Assembly: GCF_023223645.1 (NCBI RefSeq)
Contig: NZ_JALKBY010000002.1
Location: 1-64,000, forward strand
Reading direction: 5' to 3'
DNA length: 64,000 bases
Origin: Natroniella sulfidigena
GTDB lineage: Bacteria > Bacillota > Halanaerobiia > Halobacteroidales > Halobacteroidaceae
The notes below the pieces were generated by a model. It ran no database searches and had not been told where the DNA came from. It saw nothing but the letters and a program-made list of their open reading frames with translations. This document shows positions 33,603 to 41,322 of the stretch, one piece after another. The stretch's first letter is position 1; each line of letters opens with the position of its first letter. Position numbers and translations under genes: made by a program.

Positions 33603-33728
33603 TTTTTTAGGAATCAGGAGTCGGGAATCAGGAATCAGTGAGTTCAAAACCTTTACTTCAAAACCATAAAAGCTCTTGACTTTGACCTACGCTTTTACTG
33701 ATTCCTTGTTCCTGATTCCCTGTTCCTG
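33603..33728. repeat. GGAATCT-family hairpin repeat
   Basis: Left arm GGAATCAGGAGTCGGGAATC; core GAGTTCAAAACC with GACTTTGACC; right arm GATTCCTTGTTCCTGATTCC. A clean example of the full architecture. Confidence 0.85.
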
Positions 33729-33732
33729 TTAT

Positions 33733-34101
33733 CTACCTCTTCCGATCGATTATTCTACCGCCGCTTGATTGAGACCCATAACCAGAGTAGCTTTTCTGGT
33801 TCTTCTTACCCTTTCTAATTCTAGCTAACTCCTTGCGGATTGAGATCTTTTTTTCTTCCATGGTTTTGATATTCTTCTCTTCTAAGACATTAATCTTTTT
33901 TAGTAACTCCTCCACAGTAACGAGGAGCTTTTCATCTTTTATCTCTTCGGCTAGATTAAAGCCATCTAGCTCTTCGATTAGTTCTTGCTTCTTGACAAGT
34001 AATTCGATTACTGTTTCAATATTGTCTTCCGCCAACTGTTGCTCTATCTCTTTATTCTTATGATAAAGTTCTTGGTAGAGTTCTAATTTTTCTGCTATCA
34101 T
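33733..34101 (-). CDS. fliT: FliT-like flagellar protein
   Basis: A 122-residue, helical protein (KLELYQELYHKNKEIEQQL, LVKKQELIEELDGF) with a basic tail (KGKKNQKSYSGYGSQ). Size, fold and place between fliD and fliS fit FliT, the chaperone of the FliD cap protein. Sequence identity within this family is low, so the name rests mainly on context. The ATG follows AGGTAGG. It lies 26 bp after fliD. Confidence 0.65.
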   Translation of the reverse strand: MIAEKLELYQELYHKNKEIEQQLAEDNIETVIELLVKKQELIEELDGFNLAEEIKDEKLLVTVEELLKKINVLEEKNIKTMEEKKISIRKELARIRKGKKNQKSYSGYGSQSSGGRIIDRKR

Positions 34102-34127
34102 CTTTACCTACCTTCTTAGCTCTATTA

Positions 34128-35828
34128 TTAACCACCACTTAGACCTTCTATCTGACCATTGAGCCAGCTTTGCTGAGCCTGCATATCATTCATAGCTGTC
34201 TCCATTCTAGTAAACTGTCTTCTCATACTTTGTTCTCTTCTTTCCATTCTTCTCTCTTGGCTTTCAATTCGTCTGTCAATCCGATCCATTCTACTATCTA
34301 AGGAAGAGTCTCTTCTAGTCAGCACTCCATCACCACTACGGATATACTCCTGAACTCTGTCTCTGACTCGGCGAGCTATACCATCAATCCCATCATCATC
34401 TTCTCGTGCCCTAAACATCTTCTGGACAACCTCTGGCTCTTCATCCAATACTTCATCAAAAGTAGCTTCATTAAACTCCATATTTCCTTCATCATCTACC
34501 TCAATTCCTAGCTGGGCTATACTATCATAATCCTCATGAACAGGGATAGCATTAGTAATTTCCCGGCGAAGATTGGTCGATAGACGTCGGGCTGTAGTAT
34601 CACCTTGTAACATCCCATCTTCTCCACTCAACTGATGGAGATAGGTCTGGACTGAATTATATTCATTGACAAACTCAGAGATTGCTTCTTTAGTCTGTTT
34701 GTTATCATTGTTTACTTCAAGATTAAATACTTCACCTTTACTAGCACCATTTAGATCAAGGCTGACATTGTCGATCACATCATCAATCCCTGTGTTATTG
34801 CCCCTCTCTACCTCAAGTCCATCGACTTCAAAGAGAGCATTTTGAGCCTCGACAAGTTCATTAGTGAATCCTGAGCCTCCAGTAATAGAATCATCTACCG
34901 AAAGGTTTTGAAAAACAGTATCTACATCTTCAGACATTTCTGTAATGGATACTGTAGCATCTGCCCCTTCATTTAGAGAACTGAGAGTAAGCTCTTCTTG
35001 GACGTCATCCCAAGAAGCAATATTTTCTCCAGTTTGAGTATTAATAAAACCTGCTAAATCCTCTCCAGTATCAAAATCTTGACCTTCAAAATCCATTTCA
35101 ACAGTTTGAAGAGTTCCTTCTGCATCAGTATACTCAATAGTTAACTCGTCATCAATAGAATTAAGTGTATCTAAATCTCCTAAGCCAGTAGTTAATTGAG
35201 CAGGAGTAGCACCAGCACCATCAAGCATCCCCAAATCTTTTAAAGCTGTGCCGTCTGTATCTGCTAGAGAAATTGTATTCTCCTCACCCGTTTCTGAGGA
35301 AGTTAGAATTAAGCGGTCATCCATGATACTAGCTTGAACACCAGCATCAGCAACATTGATACTATCTCTAACATCTTGCAAGCTATCTTCTGTATTTATT
35401 TCGATCTCTGTTCCATTAACCTCAAACTTGCCATCTAAATCTAATTCAGTAGTAACATCCGCATCTTCACCTGCTATATCAGTTAGCCTAGCACCACCGA
35501 CTCGATGGGCTGTCGCCAACTGCTTAACCTGCATTTGATAATTTGCTTCATCAGCACCTCGTTGAGCAGTAGCAGTCATTAGACTCTCATTAGCTGAGTT
35601 TACCTCTCGACTTTCAAAGGTACTCCGGTCTCTTAAGGTATCAATACTACTGTCAAAGCCTTGTAGCCTTTGGTTAATATCCTGCCAGAGCTCTTGTTCA
35701 ACTTCAGCTTCTTCCTTTTGTGCTTCAAGACGACGAACGGAAACCCTTTCTATCTCCATCAACTGCTCAATCATCTGATCCGTTTCTAATCCTGAAGCCA
35801 TACCATCAAAAGATATTCCTTGTACCAT
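34128..35828 (-). CDS. fliD: Flagellar filament cap protein FliD
   Basis: A 566-residue hook-associated protein 2. The FliD N-domain (ISFDGMASGLETDQMIEQLMEIER) and the C-domain (NEYNSVQTYLHQLSGEDGML, coiled coil RMDRIDRRIESQERRMERRE) are clear, with an acidic middle region of about 250 residues. It forms the cap that folds flagellin at the filament tip. The ATG at 35828 follows GAGGGGGTG. The open frame reaches back to 35978, but that part (LNLHVPDSIFPSCFLNLQ) is translated repeat sequence. Confidence 0.93.
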   Translation of the reverse strand: MVQGISFDGMASGLETDQMIEQLMEIERVSVRRLEAQKEEAEVEQELWQDINQRLQGFDSSIDTLRDRSTFESREVNSANESLMTATAQRGADEANYQMQVKQLATAHRVGGARLTDIAGEDADVTTELDLDGKFEVNGTEIEINTEDSLQDVRDSINVADAGVQASIMDDRLILTSSETGEENTISLADTDGTALKDLGMLDGAGATPAQLTTGLGDLDTLNSIDDELTIEYTDAEGTLQTVEMDFEGQDFDTGEDLAGFINTQTGENIASWDDVQEELTLSSLNEGADATVSITEMSEDVDTVFQNLSVDDSITGGSGFTNELVEAQNALFEVDGLEVERGNNTGIDDVIDNVSLDLNGASKGEVFNLEVNNDNKQTKEAISEFVNEYNSVQTYLHQLSGEDGMLQGDTTARRLSTNLRREITNAIPVHEDYDSIAQLGIEVDDEGNMEFNEATFDEVLDEEPEVVQKMFRAREDDDGIDGIARRVRDRVQEYIRSGDGVLTRRDSSLDSRMDRIDRRIESQERRMERREQSMRRQFTRMETAMNDMQAQQSWLNGQIEGLSGG

Positions 35829-35845
35829 TTTAAACACCCCCTCTT

Positions 35846-36098
35846 TAGGAATCAGGAGTCCGGAATATGGAATCTGTAAGTTCAAAAAACAACTTGGGAA
35901 TATGGAATCTGGAACATGTAAATTCAAAAACCTTAACTTCAAAACCATAAAGCTCTTGACCTTGACTTTGATCTTCACAGATTCCCGATTCCCTGTTCCT
36001 TATTCTTGTTTTTTACTTATTCCTTGTTCCTGTAATCCACAGATTCCTGATTCCCTGTTCCTTATTCCTATTTTTCTACTGATTCCTTGTTCCTATAT
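35846..36098. repeat. GGAATCT-family repeat, expanded right arm
   Basis: Two left-arm blocks (GGAATCAGGAGTCCGGAATA, GGGAATATGGAATCTGGAAC) and one very long right array (GATTCCCGATTCCCTGTTCC and later blocks interrupted by TTTTTCTACT). At about 250 bp it is the longest copy of this family here and forms most of the 347-bp gap between fliD and the flagellin gene. Confidence 0.85.
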
Positions 36099-36101
36099 TA
36101 C

Positions 36102-36137
36102 AAAAACCGACCGACTATTGAAAAGCCGGTCGGCTTA
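36102..36137 (-). terminator. Terminator after the flagellin gene
   Basis: The minus strand has GCCGACCGGCTTTT and AGTCGGTCGG followed by five T residues, about 38 bp past the flagellin stop. Confidence 0.8.
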
Positions 36138-36175
36138 TTTAATCTCTATCTAATTTAATTATACTCCCGAACTTA

Positions 36176-38401
36176 TTATCCTAGTAACTGTAATACTCCC
36201 TGTGATCCTTGGTTAGCTTGTGCTAACATAGAAGTACCAGCTTGCTCTAAGATCTGTTGTTTAGAGAATTCCATCATCTCTTCTGCCATATCAACGTCTC
36301 TGATTCGAGATTCTGCAGCAGTCAAGTTCTCAGCAGAAACCTCTAAGTTAGAGATTGTATGCTCTAATCTATTCTGAACCGCACCAAGCTCAGAACGTTG
36401 GCTAGAGATATCTTCAATTGCACTATCAATAGCAGTTATAGCTTCACCAGCTGCATCTGCACTTGAAACATCGATACCTGATACATCTCGCTCAAAGTTA
36501 TCAGCAGAAAAATGATCTGTAACTTCAGCATCAGACATTTCATTTAATACTTCAGAATCCATCTCTTCTAATTCAAATCTTATTCCTTCATCAAAGGACA
36601 CTTCAGTTGCTTCAGCACTTACCCCTGTTTCTTCTTCAACAGTAGCACCATCAGCATCTACAAGAGTGAAGTCAACACTTGAATCTCCACCTGTTATTGC
36701 ATCATCTCCAGTCTGTTCTCCACCGAATAATTTAGTGCCACCCTCCTCTGTAATATCACTATTTACTTCAATAATTGCATCTTCACCTTCAGCACCTGAG
36801 TTAAGATTTAATGTACCAGCTTCATTATCAACTTCTGCAACATCAGTATTATCAAATTCACCAGCCGCATCAGCAGCATTATTGATCATCTCAGCCATCT
36901 GGTCAAGGCTGTAAGTTCCTTCATCAAAATCAACCTCAATATCTTGGTTTACACCATCTTCATCGGTAACTGTAAGTTCTAGTTCTTGGTCACTATTAAA
37001 CTCCACGCTATTATCATAAACTTCAATATCTTGATTTAATTCAATATTATCAGCATCATTTATATCTAAATCAAACTCAATACCATGATTATCATAATTA
37101 AAACTATCTGGCTCATCTAAACTATAAGTATCTGATGATAATACATTACTACTATCATCAAGAATCTCAACTGTAATTTCAGCATCACCAGATTGTAAAT
37201 CATCTCCATCAATGTTTATTTCTGCTGCACCTTCTAACCATTGATCATCAGCCGGATCGATTTTTATACCATCGTCAATTTCAGCATATCCCTCGGTCAA
37301 TGGATTAGTTCCATCGGTCATGGTATCCCATGTATCAGCAGTCGAAATACCATCAGTAAAGTCAGCATTGTCGGCTTCATCTATCTCGGCTAAATTAACA
37401 TTAATAGCATTATCATCTAAATCTTCAAAATCAGACTCTGATAAACTAAAATCCAGACCATGGCTATCATAATGGAAGTTTCCATCTTCATCAGCAGAAA
37501 TTGTATCATCCACCTGTGTTCGATTTCCATCATCATCTATAACATCAATCTCTATTTTAAGATCATCTCCATCTGTTGAAATATCAATTTCATTATCAGC
37601 ATCAGTACTATTTGTATTAATACTATCCCAGTCGATATCACCATCAGTATTGACTCCAATTTCATTTTCTCCATCAAAAGTTACATCACCATCATTACTA
37701 ATTCCTACTGCATAATGAACATCTATATCTTCAGCATGGCCATCTGTATCAATTCCATCAGTATCTGCTTCTAATTCAGCAGCTACTGCTCCACCTGCTT
37801 TAGCTTCTAGAGCATAATCTTCAATAGGAACACCCAAATCTGCATCAATACCTTGAACACCATCGCCAGCATCCATATCGATAGTATCAGAAACAACTTC
37901 AAGTGCCTCAGCACTCATATCGTCAATACTAACATCAATATTTTGACCTTCATTAGCACCAATCTGGAAGATTTCTTCTTCTAGACCTCCATCTAATAGA
38001 GTTCTATTGTTAAATTCAGTAGTATCAGAAATTCTATCCAATTCTTCTGCTAACTGATTAATCTCCTCTTGGATCTCATCTCTATCACTATCAGTATAAG
38101 TATCATTTGATGCTTGAACAGAAAGTTCTCTCATTCTCTGTAAGATCTCATGTGACTCATTTAAAGCACCCTCTGCAGTCTGAATCATAGAGATACCATC
38201 TTGAGCATTACGAGTAGCTTGATTAAGACCACTGATCTGTCCTCTCATCTTCTCACTGATTGCTAGACCTGCAGCATCATCAGCAGCTCTGTTAATTCTA
38301 AATCCAGAAGATAACTTCTCCATGGACTTTGATTGTGCATTATTTGTTTGACCTAAGTTTCTGTACGAATTAAGTGCATTAACATTAGTTTGAATTCTCA
38401 T
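36176..38401 (-). CDS. hag: Flagellin with greatly enlarged central domain
   Basis: A 741-residue flagellin. The conserved D0/D1 N-terminal part (MRIQTNVNALNSYRNL to about residue 170) and C-terminal part (about residue 655 on; VSAENLTAAESRIRDVDMAEEMM, end QANQGSQGVLQLLG) are standard. Between them lie almost 490 residues rich in Asp, Asn and Glu with repeated strand-like blocks (DGDDLKIEIDVIDDDGN, NIDGDDLQSGDAEITVEI). Typical Firmicute flagellins are 270-400 residues. Surface acidity suits high salt. The ATG at 38401 is behind AAGGAGG; the frame extends 14 codons upstream without need. A sigma-D promoter lies about 310 bp upstream. Confidence 0.95.
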   Translation of the reverse strand: MRIQTNVNALNSYRNLGQTNNAQSKSMEKLSSGFRINRAADDAAGLAISEKMRGQISGLNQATRNAQDGISMIQTAEGALNESHEILQRMRELSVQASNDTYTDSDRDEIQEEINQLAEELDRISDTTEFNNRTLLDGGLEEEIFQIGANEGQNIDVSIDDMSAEALEVVSDTIDMDAGDGVQGIDADLGVPIEDYALEAKAGGAVAAELEADTDGIDTDGHAEDIDVHYAVGISNDGDVTFDGENEIGVNTDGDIDWDSINTNSTDADNEIDISTDGDDLKIEIDVIDDDGNRTQVDDTISADEDGNFHYDSHGLDFSLSESDFEDLDDNAINVNLAEIDEADNADFTDGISTADTWDTMTDGTNPLTEGYAEIDDGIKIDPADDQWLEGAAEINIDGDDLQSGDAEITVEILDDSSNVLSSDTYSLDEPDSFNYDNHGIEFDLDINDADNIELNQDIEVYDNSVEFNSDQELELTVTDEDGVNQDIEVDFDEGTYSLDQMAEMINNAADAAGEFDNTDVAEVDNEAGTLNLNSGAEGEDAIIEVNSDITEEGGTKLFGGEQTGDDAITGGDSSVDFTLVDADGATVEEETGVSAEATEVSFDEGIRFELEEMDSEVLNEMSDAEVTDHFSADNFERDVSGIDVSSADAAGEAITAIDSAIEDISSQRSELGAVQNRLEHTISNLEVSAENLTAAESRIRDVDMAEEMMEFSKQQILEQAGTSMLAQANQGSQGVLQLLG

Positions 38402-38455
38402 TATTATTTCATCCTCCTTGAGTTTTTGTTGTTTTTTCAGCATCCGTGCTGAAAA

Positions 38456-38595
38456 TAAGTGTGTGTGGGTGTTGTGTGTGTGAGTAAGTTCAAAACCTTT
38501 AAACCAAAATCATCAGAACAAAACCTTCAAATTACGGCTTTGAATTTGACCTTGGTTTTCCTCACACTCACACTAGTCACTCACACTAATAGTTA
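38456..38595. repeat. GTGTGAG-family hairpin repeat inside the flagellin leader
   Basis: Left arm AAGTGTGTGTGGGTG; core TTCAAAACC, AAAACC, TTTGACC; right arm CTCACACTCACACTAGTC. It would be transcribed as part of the flagellin 5' leader. Confidence 0.75.
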
Positions 38596-38715
38596 CCCCA
38601 GTAGCCACAGACAGATCCTAGGTATCTGTTGTTAGCCACAGGTTTCAGTAACCTTTACAACTTTGCTCTTTAGCAAAGCTTTAAAAGCTACTGAATCTTT
38701 GTCGTTCTGTTCTAA

Positions 38716-38742
38716 TTATCGAGTTTAGATTAATTTTCCTTA
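38716..38742 (-). promoter_or_regulatory. Sigma-D (sigma-28) promoter of the flagellin gene
   Basis: The minus strand has TAAG, exactly 15 bases, then CTCGATAA, against the known consensus TAAA-N15-GCCGATAA. Transcription would start near 38708 and give a leader of about 300 nt. Confidence 0.7.
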
Positions 38743-38829
38743 ACCACATATCAAGCGATTAATCATCTTTAAAGCTGATTAAATTCTTTTAAGTCCATTT
38801 AACTATCTAATTTGACCTTTTTGCTGTTT

Positions 38830-38990
38830 ATTTAGTGTGTGTGGGTGTTATGTGTGTGAGTAAAATCAAAACCTTCAGTTCTTTCTCACACTCATCACTC
38901 ACACTTTTTAGGTTTTCTCTCACACTCACTATTCGCATCTTTTTAGCTTTTATTCTTTAAGGTCTTTCTCACACTCGCCACTCACACTGC
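38830..38990. repeat. GTGTGAG-family repeat overlapping the csrA 3' end
   Basis: Left arm GTGTGTGTGGGTGTTATG; core AAAATCAAAACC; then three right-arm blocks (CTCACACTCATCACTCACAC and two relatives). The last block lies inside the csrA frame. Confidence 0.8.
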
Positions 38991-39207
38991 TCTTTATCCC
39001 CTTCAAAAATTCTAAATCCACCTTCTGCTTAGCTGCTTCTTGATTCTCAGCTTTGATCTCTTCATAAACTTCTTGGCGGTGGATCTCTATATCAGCAGGT
39101 GCTTCGATACCTAGCTTGACCCTACCGCCTTCGACTGCTAAGACTTTAACTTCTATTTTATCATCAAGAATAATACTTTCTTCTTTTTTTCTAGTTAGAA
39201 TTAGCAT
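38950..39207 (-). CDS. csrA: Carbon storage regulator CsrA with repeat-derived tail
   Basis: An 85-residue RNA-binding translational repressor. The core MLILTRKKEESIILDDKIEVKVL is split here as MLILTRKKEESI and the following strand residues, with VKLGIEAPADIEIHRQEVYEEI completing the CsrA fold by about residue 55. In Bacillus it represses flagellin translation and is held inactive by FliW. The last 13 residues (SSVSGECEKDLKE) and stop are encoded by a GTGTGAG-family repeat. The usual length is 60-75 residues. The ATG follows TTGGAGG. Its neighbours fliW and flagellin form the known three-part switch. Confidence 0.95.
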   Translation of the reverse strand: MLILTRKKEESIILDDKIEVKVLAVEGGRVKLGIEAPADIEIHRQEVYEEIKAENQEAAKQKVDLEFLKGIKSSVSGECEKDLKE

Positions 39208-39232
39208 TGAAAAACCTCCAAATAAAATTACA

Positions 39233-39325
39233 TTAGGAATCTAGAATCTGGAACAAGGAATCGGTAAGTTCAAAGCCATTTTAGGATCTTGATTTACGCT
39301 CTTACTGATTCCTGATTCTCGACTC
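39233..39325. repeat. GGAATCT-family hairpin repeat
   Basis: Left arm GGAATCTAGAATCTGGAAC; core GTTCAAAGCC; right arm CTGATTCCTGATTC. It lies between fliW and csrA. Confidence 0.75.
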
Positions 39326-39329
39326 CTTC

Positions 39330-39773
39330 TTATCCACTACTTACACTTTTTTGTTCTTTAAACAATGGATATTTGACCGAATAGTCTTCATTTTCAAGGA
39401 TAATCTGTCGTCCCAGATTCTTCTTTTGATTGATTACGATTGGTGCTTTTAGATTCATCGTCATCTTCGTATGGTCTTCCGGTACTACCACAAGATTAAT
39501 GACCATTACTTCTGATTTATCTTCTATTTCTAGTTCTTGTTGAGCTTTTTTAGATAGCTCAAATTCATACCCTTGATAAAAATTACCCGGTTCAGCTACT
39601 ATAAAGCATAATTCAGGGTTATTCACTGCATGAAGCCAAAAAAAAGGGCTATCCTCTTCATCTAAGATGACAAATTGAGTCTCATCTTCAAAACCATATA
39701 ACCCTTGCTTAAAGGTTAAGATCTCAGCACCTTCTATCTCTATAGTACCAAATCTAGCACTTTCTAATTCCAT
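39330..39773 (-). CDS. fliW: Flagellar assembly factor FliW
   Basis: A 147-residue FliW: RFGTIEIEGAEILTFKQGLYGFEDETQFVIL divided into FGTIEIEGAEILTF and GLYGFEDE blocks, then SPFFWLHAVNNPELCFIV and a VPEDHTKMTMNLKAPIVIN end. FliW binds flagellin and, when free, CsrA, so flagellin level feeds back on its own translation. The ATG at 39773 follows GGAGGTGTC. It lies directly upstream of csrA. Confidence 0.94.
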   Translation of the reverse strand: MELESARFGTIEIEGAEILTFKQGLYGFEDETQFVILDEEDSPFFWLHAVNNPELCFIVAEPGNFYQGYEFELSKKAQQELEIEDKSEVMVINLVVVPEDHTKMTMNLKAPIVINQKKNLGRQIILENEDYSVKYPLFKEQKSVSSG

Positions 39774-39789
39774 CTTGACACCTCCCTGG

Positions 39790-39955
39790 CATAGGAACAT
39801 GGAATTTGGAATATGGAATATGTGAGTTCAAAAAAACTTGGGAACATGGAGTCTGGAATATGGAATCCGTAAATTCAAAACTATTTTAGGAGCTTGATTT
39901 ACGCTCTTACTGATTCCTGATTCTTTGTTCCTTATTCCTGTAATCTTCCGCTTCC
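39790..39955. repeat. GGAATCT-family hairpin repeat
   Basis: Left-arm units include GGAACATGGAATTTGGAAT and GGAGTCTGGAATATGGAATC; core AATTCAAAAC; right arm GATTCCTGATTCTTTGTTCC. It lies between the four-helix-bundle gene and fliW. Confidence 0.8.
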
Positions 39956-40314
39956 TAATCCCTGTCCTTAATCGATTTTAACATTCCAGTTAACATTTTG
40001 CTTATTATTTCTATTTTACTTTTGAAATATAAATAGTCATCACCATTTATATATCCTAAATCCTTTGCTAATAATAAATGATATTTCAGTTCTCCAACCG
40101 ATCCTCTAGCTATCCCTATAAAACGTTTATAATCTGGATTAGTTCTTCTATGACTACCTTCCATTAAATTAGAATTAATCGAAGAACTAGCTCTTCTAAT
40201 CTGTGACACAAGACCGTATTTTTCTTCACTAGGAAAATTAGAAGTCATTTTATATAGTGCAATTGTTAAATCATGAGCTTTCTTGAAAACATTCAAATCT
40301 TCAACGCATTTCAT
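39955..40314 (-). CDS. Four-helix-bundle (S23/IVS-type) protein, copy 2
   Basis: A 119-residue all-helical protein with LNVFKKAHDLTIALYKMTSNFP, EEKYGLVSQIRRASSSINSNLMEG and VGELKYHLLLAKDLGYI. It is the same family as the gene at 25203 but clearly divergent. In Bacillus subtilis nothing lies between yviE and fliW, so this is an insertion into the flagellar operon on the coding strand, flanked on both sides by GGAATCT repeats. The ATG at 40314 is preferred over a GTG three codons earlier. Function is unknown. Confidence 0.82.
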   Translation of the reverse strand: MKCVEDLNVFKKAHDLTIALYKMTSNFPSEEKYGLVSQIRRASSSINSNLMEGSHRRTNPDYKRFIGIARGSVGELKYHLLLAKDLGYINGDDYLYFKSKIEIISKMLTGMLKSIKDRD

Positions 40315-40382
40315 TATACCCACCCTCTCAATAAATATAATTTATGTATTATTATGCCATTGAGTGGCAGGGTGTATACTAT

Positions 40383-40597
40383 TGTGGAATCTGGAACTTG
40401 GAATATGGAATCTGTGAGTTCAAAAAAACTCTTGGGAAAATGGAATCTGGAACTTGGAATCCGTAAATTCAAAAGCATTATCTTCAAAAAAATTTAAGGT
40501 CTTGACTTTGACTTTTACTGATTCCTGATTCTTTGTTCCTTATTCCTGTAATCTACTGATTCCTGATTCCTGATTCCTGTAATCTCCTGACTCCTTT
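40383..40597. repeat. GGAATCT-family hairpin repeat, two copies fused
   Basis: Left arm GGAATCTGGAACTTGGAATA twice; core GAGTTCAAAA and CTTGACTTTGAC; right arm with four or more GATTCCT units. It sits between the DUF6470 gene and the four-helix-bundle gene. Confidence 0.85.
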
Positions 40598-41146
40598 TTA
40601 TACCCGAAGATCAACCACCCTAATATTTAATTCCGGCTGCTGAGCCAAATAGATATCAACCCTAGGATAAGTGGCATCTATCCTGGGCCAATTGGGTCGC
40701 GTTTTAAGATTGAATTGAGCAGGTTGCACATTTATCTCTTGGCTATCCGGTCTGACATTGATATCTATTGGTCGTTTAGGACTTAAGACTACTTCTTTTT
40801 CATCATTGATACCAGAGTTTTCAACTGCCTGTCTGACTAAAGCATCTCCGCCATCTTCTATTTGGGCCAACTCATAGCCCTGACGGGCATATTTAGCTGT
40901 ACCTTCCATGCCAGCATTCAAACCCTCTTGGGCTATTTTTTCTCCAAAAGCTCGGGGAGAGTAGATATCCATGTCTTCCTGAGGAGCAGTATAATCAATA
41001 TCAATCTCGACAGGCTCACTATTGATTTCTATTTGACTAGAACTCTGTTCTATTTCAAAATCAGCCTTCGGCTGCTCAATCTCAAGCTGAGCTGGCCTCT
41101 GTTCTAAGGCCAACTGACCAAAGGTTTGATCTATCTCAAGTCGCAT
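40598..41146 (-). CDS. DUF6470 family (YviE-like) flagellar-cluster protein
   Basis: A 182-residue protein with short alternating polar and hydrophobic blocks (LEIEQPKADFEIEQSSSQIEI, PIDINVRPDSQEINVQPAQF) typical of DUF6470, the family of Bacillus YviE. Repeated E-I-E/N-V-x-P strands suggest a beta-rich fold. Its function is unknown. It stands between flgL and fliW, as yviE does in Bacillus. The ATG at 41146 follows AGGGAGTTG. Confidence 0.8.
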   Translation of the reverse strand: MRLEIDQTFGQLALEQRPAQLEIEQPKADFEIEQSSSQIEINSEPVEIDIDYTAPQEDMDIYSPRAFGEKIAQEGLNAGMEGTAKYARQGYELAQIEDGGDALVRQAVENSGINDEKEVVLSPKRPIDINVRPDSQEINVQPAQFNLKTRPNWPRIDATYPRVDIYLAQQPELNIRVVDLRV

Positions 41147-41166
41147 TAGTATCAACTCCCTTTGTT

Positions 41167-41322
41167 TTAGGAATCTAGAACATGGAGTCTGGAATCTGTG
41201 GGTTCAAAAAATAACTTGGGAACATGGAACTTGGAATATGGAATCTGTAAATTCAAAAACATTATCTTCAAAAAACATTTACGGTCTTGACTTTTCCTGG
41301 TTCCTGGTTCCTGGTTCCTGAT
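41167..41322. repeat. GGAATCT-family hairpin repeat
   Basis: Left arm GGAATCTAGAACATGGAGTC; core GGTTCAAAAAA and GGTCTTGAC; right arm GGTTCCTGGTTCCTGGTTCC. It ends at the flgL stop codon. Confidence 0.85.

Larger units (their letters stand above)
38402..38949. other. 548-bp region between csrA and flagellin
   Basis: It contains GTGTGAG-family repeats at 38456-38595 and from 38830 into csrA, the flagellin sigma-D promoter (38716-38742), and a leader that can fold TTCAGTA with TACTGAA around AGCTTTGC and GCAAAGT. No gene was seen. Confidence 0.7.

Noticed and set aside
35829-35978. N-terminal extension of FliD
   Set aside because: It is repeat sequence in an open frame, and the family N-terminus begins at 35828.
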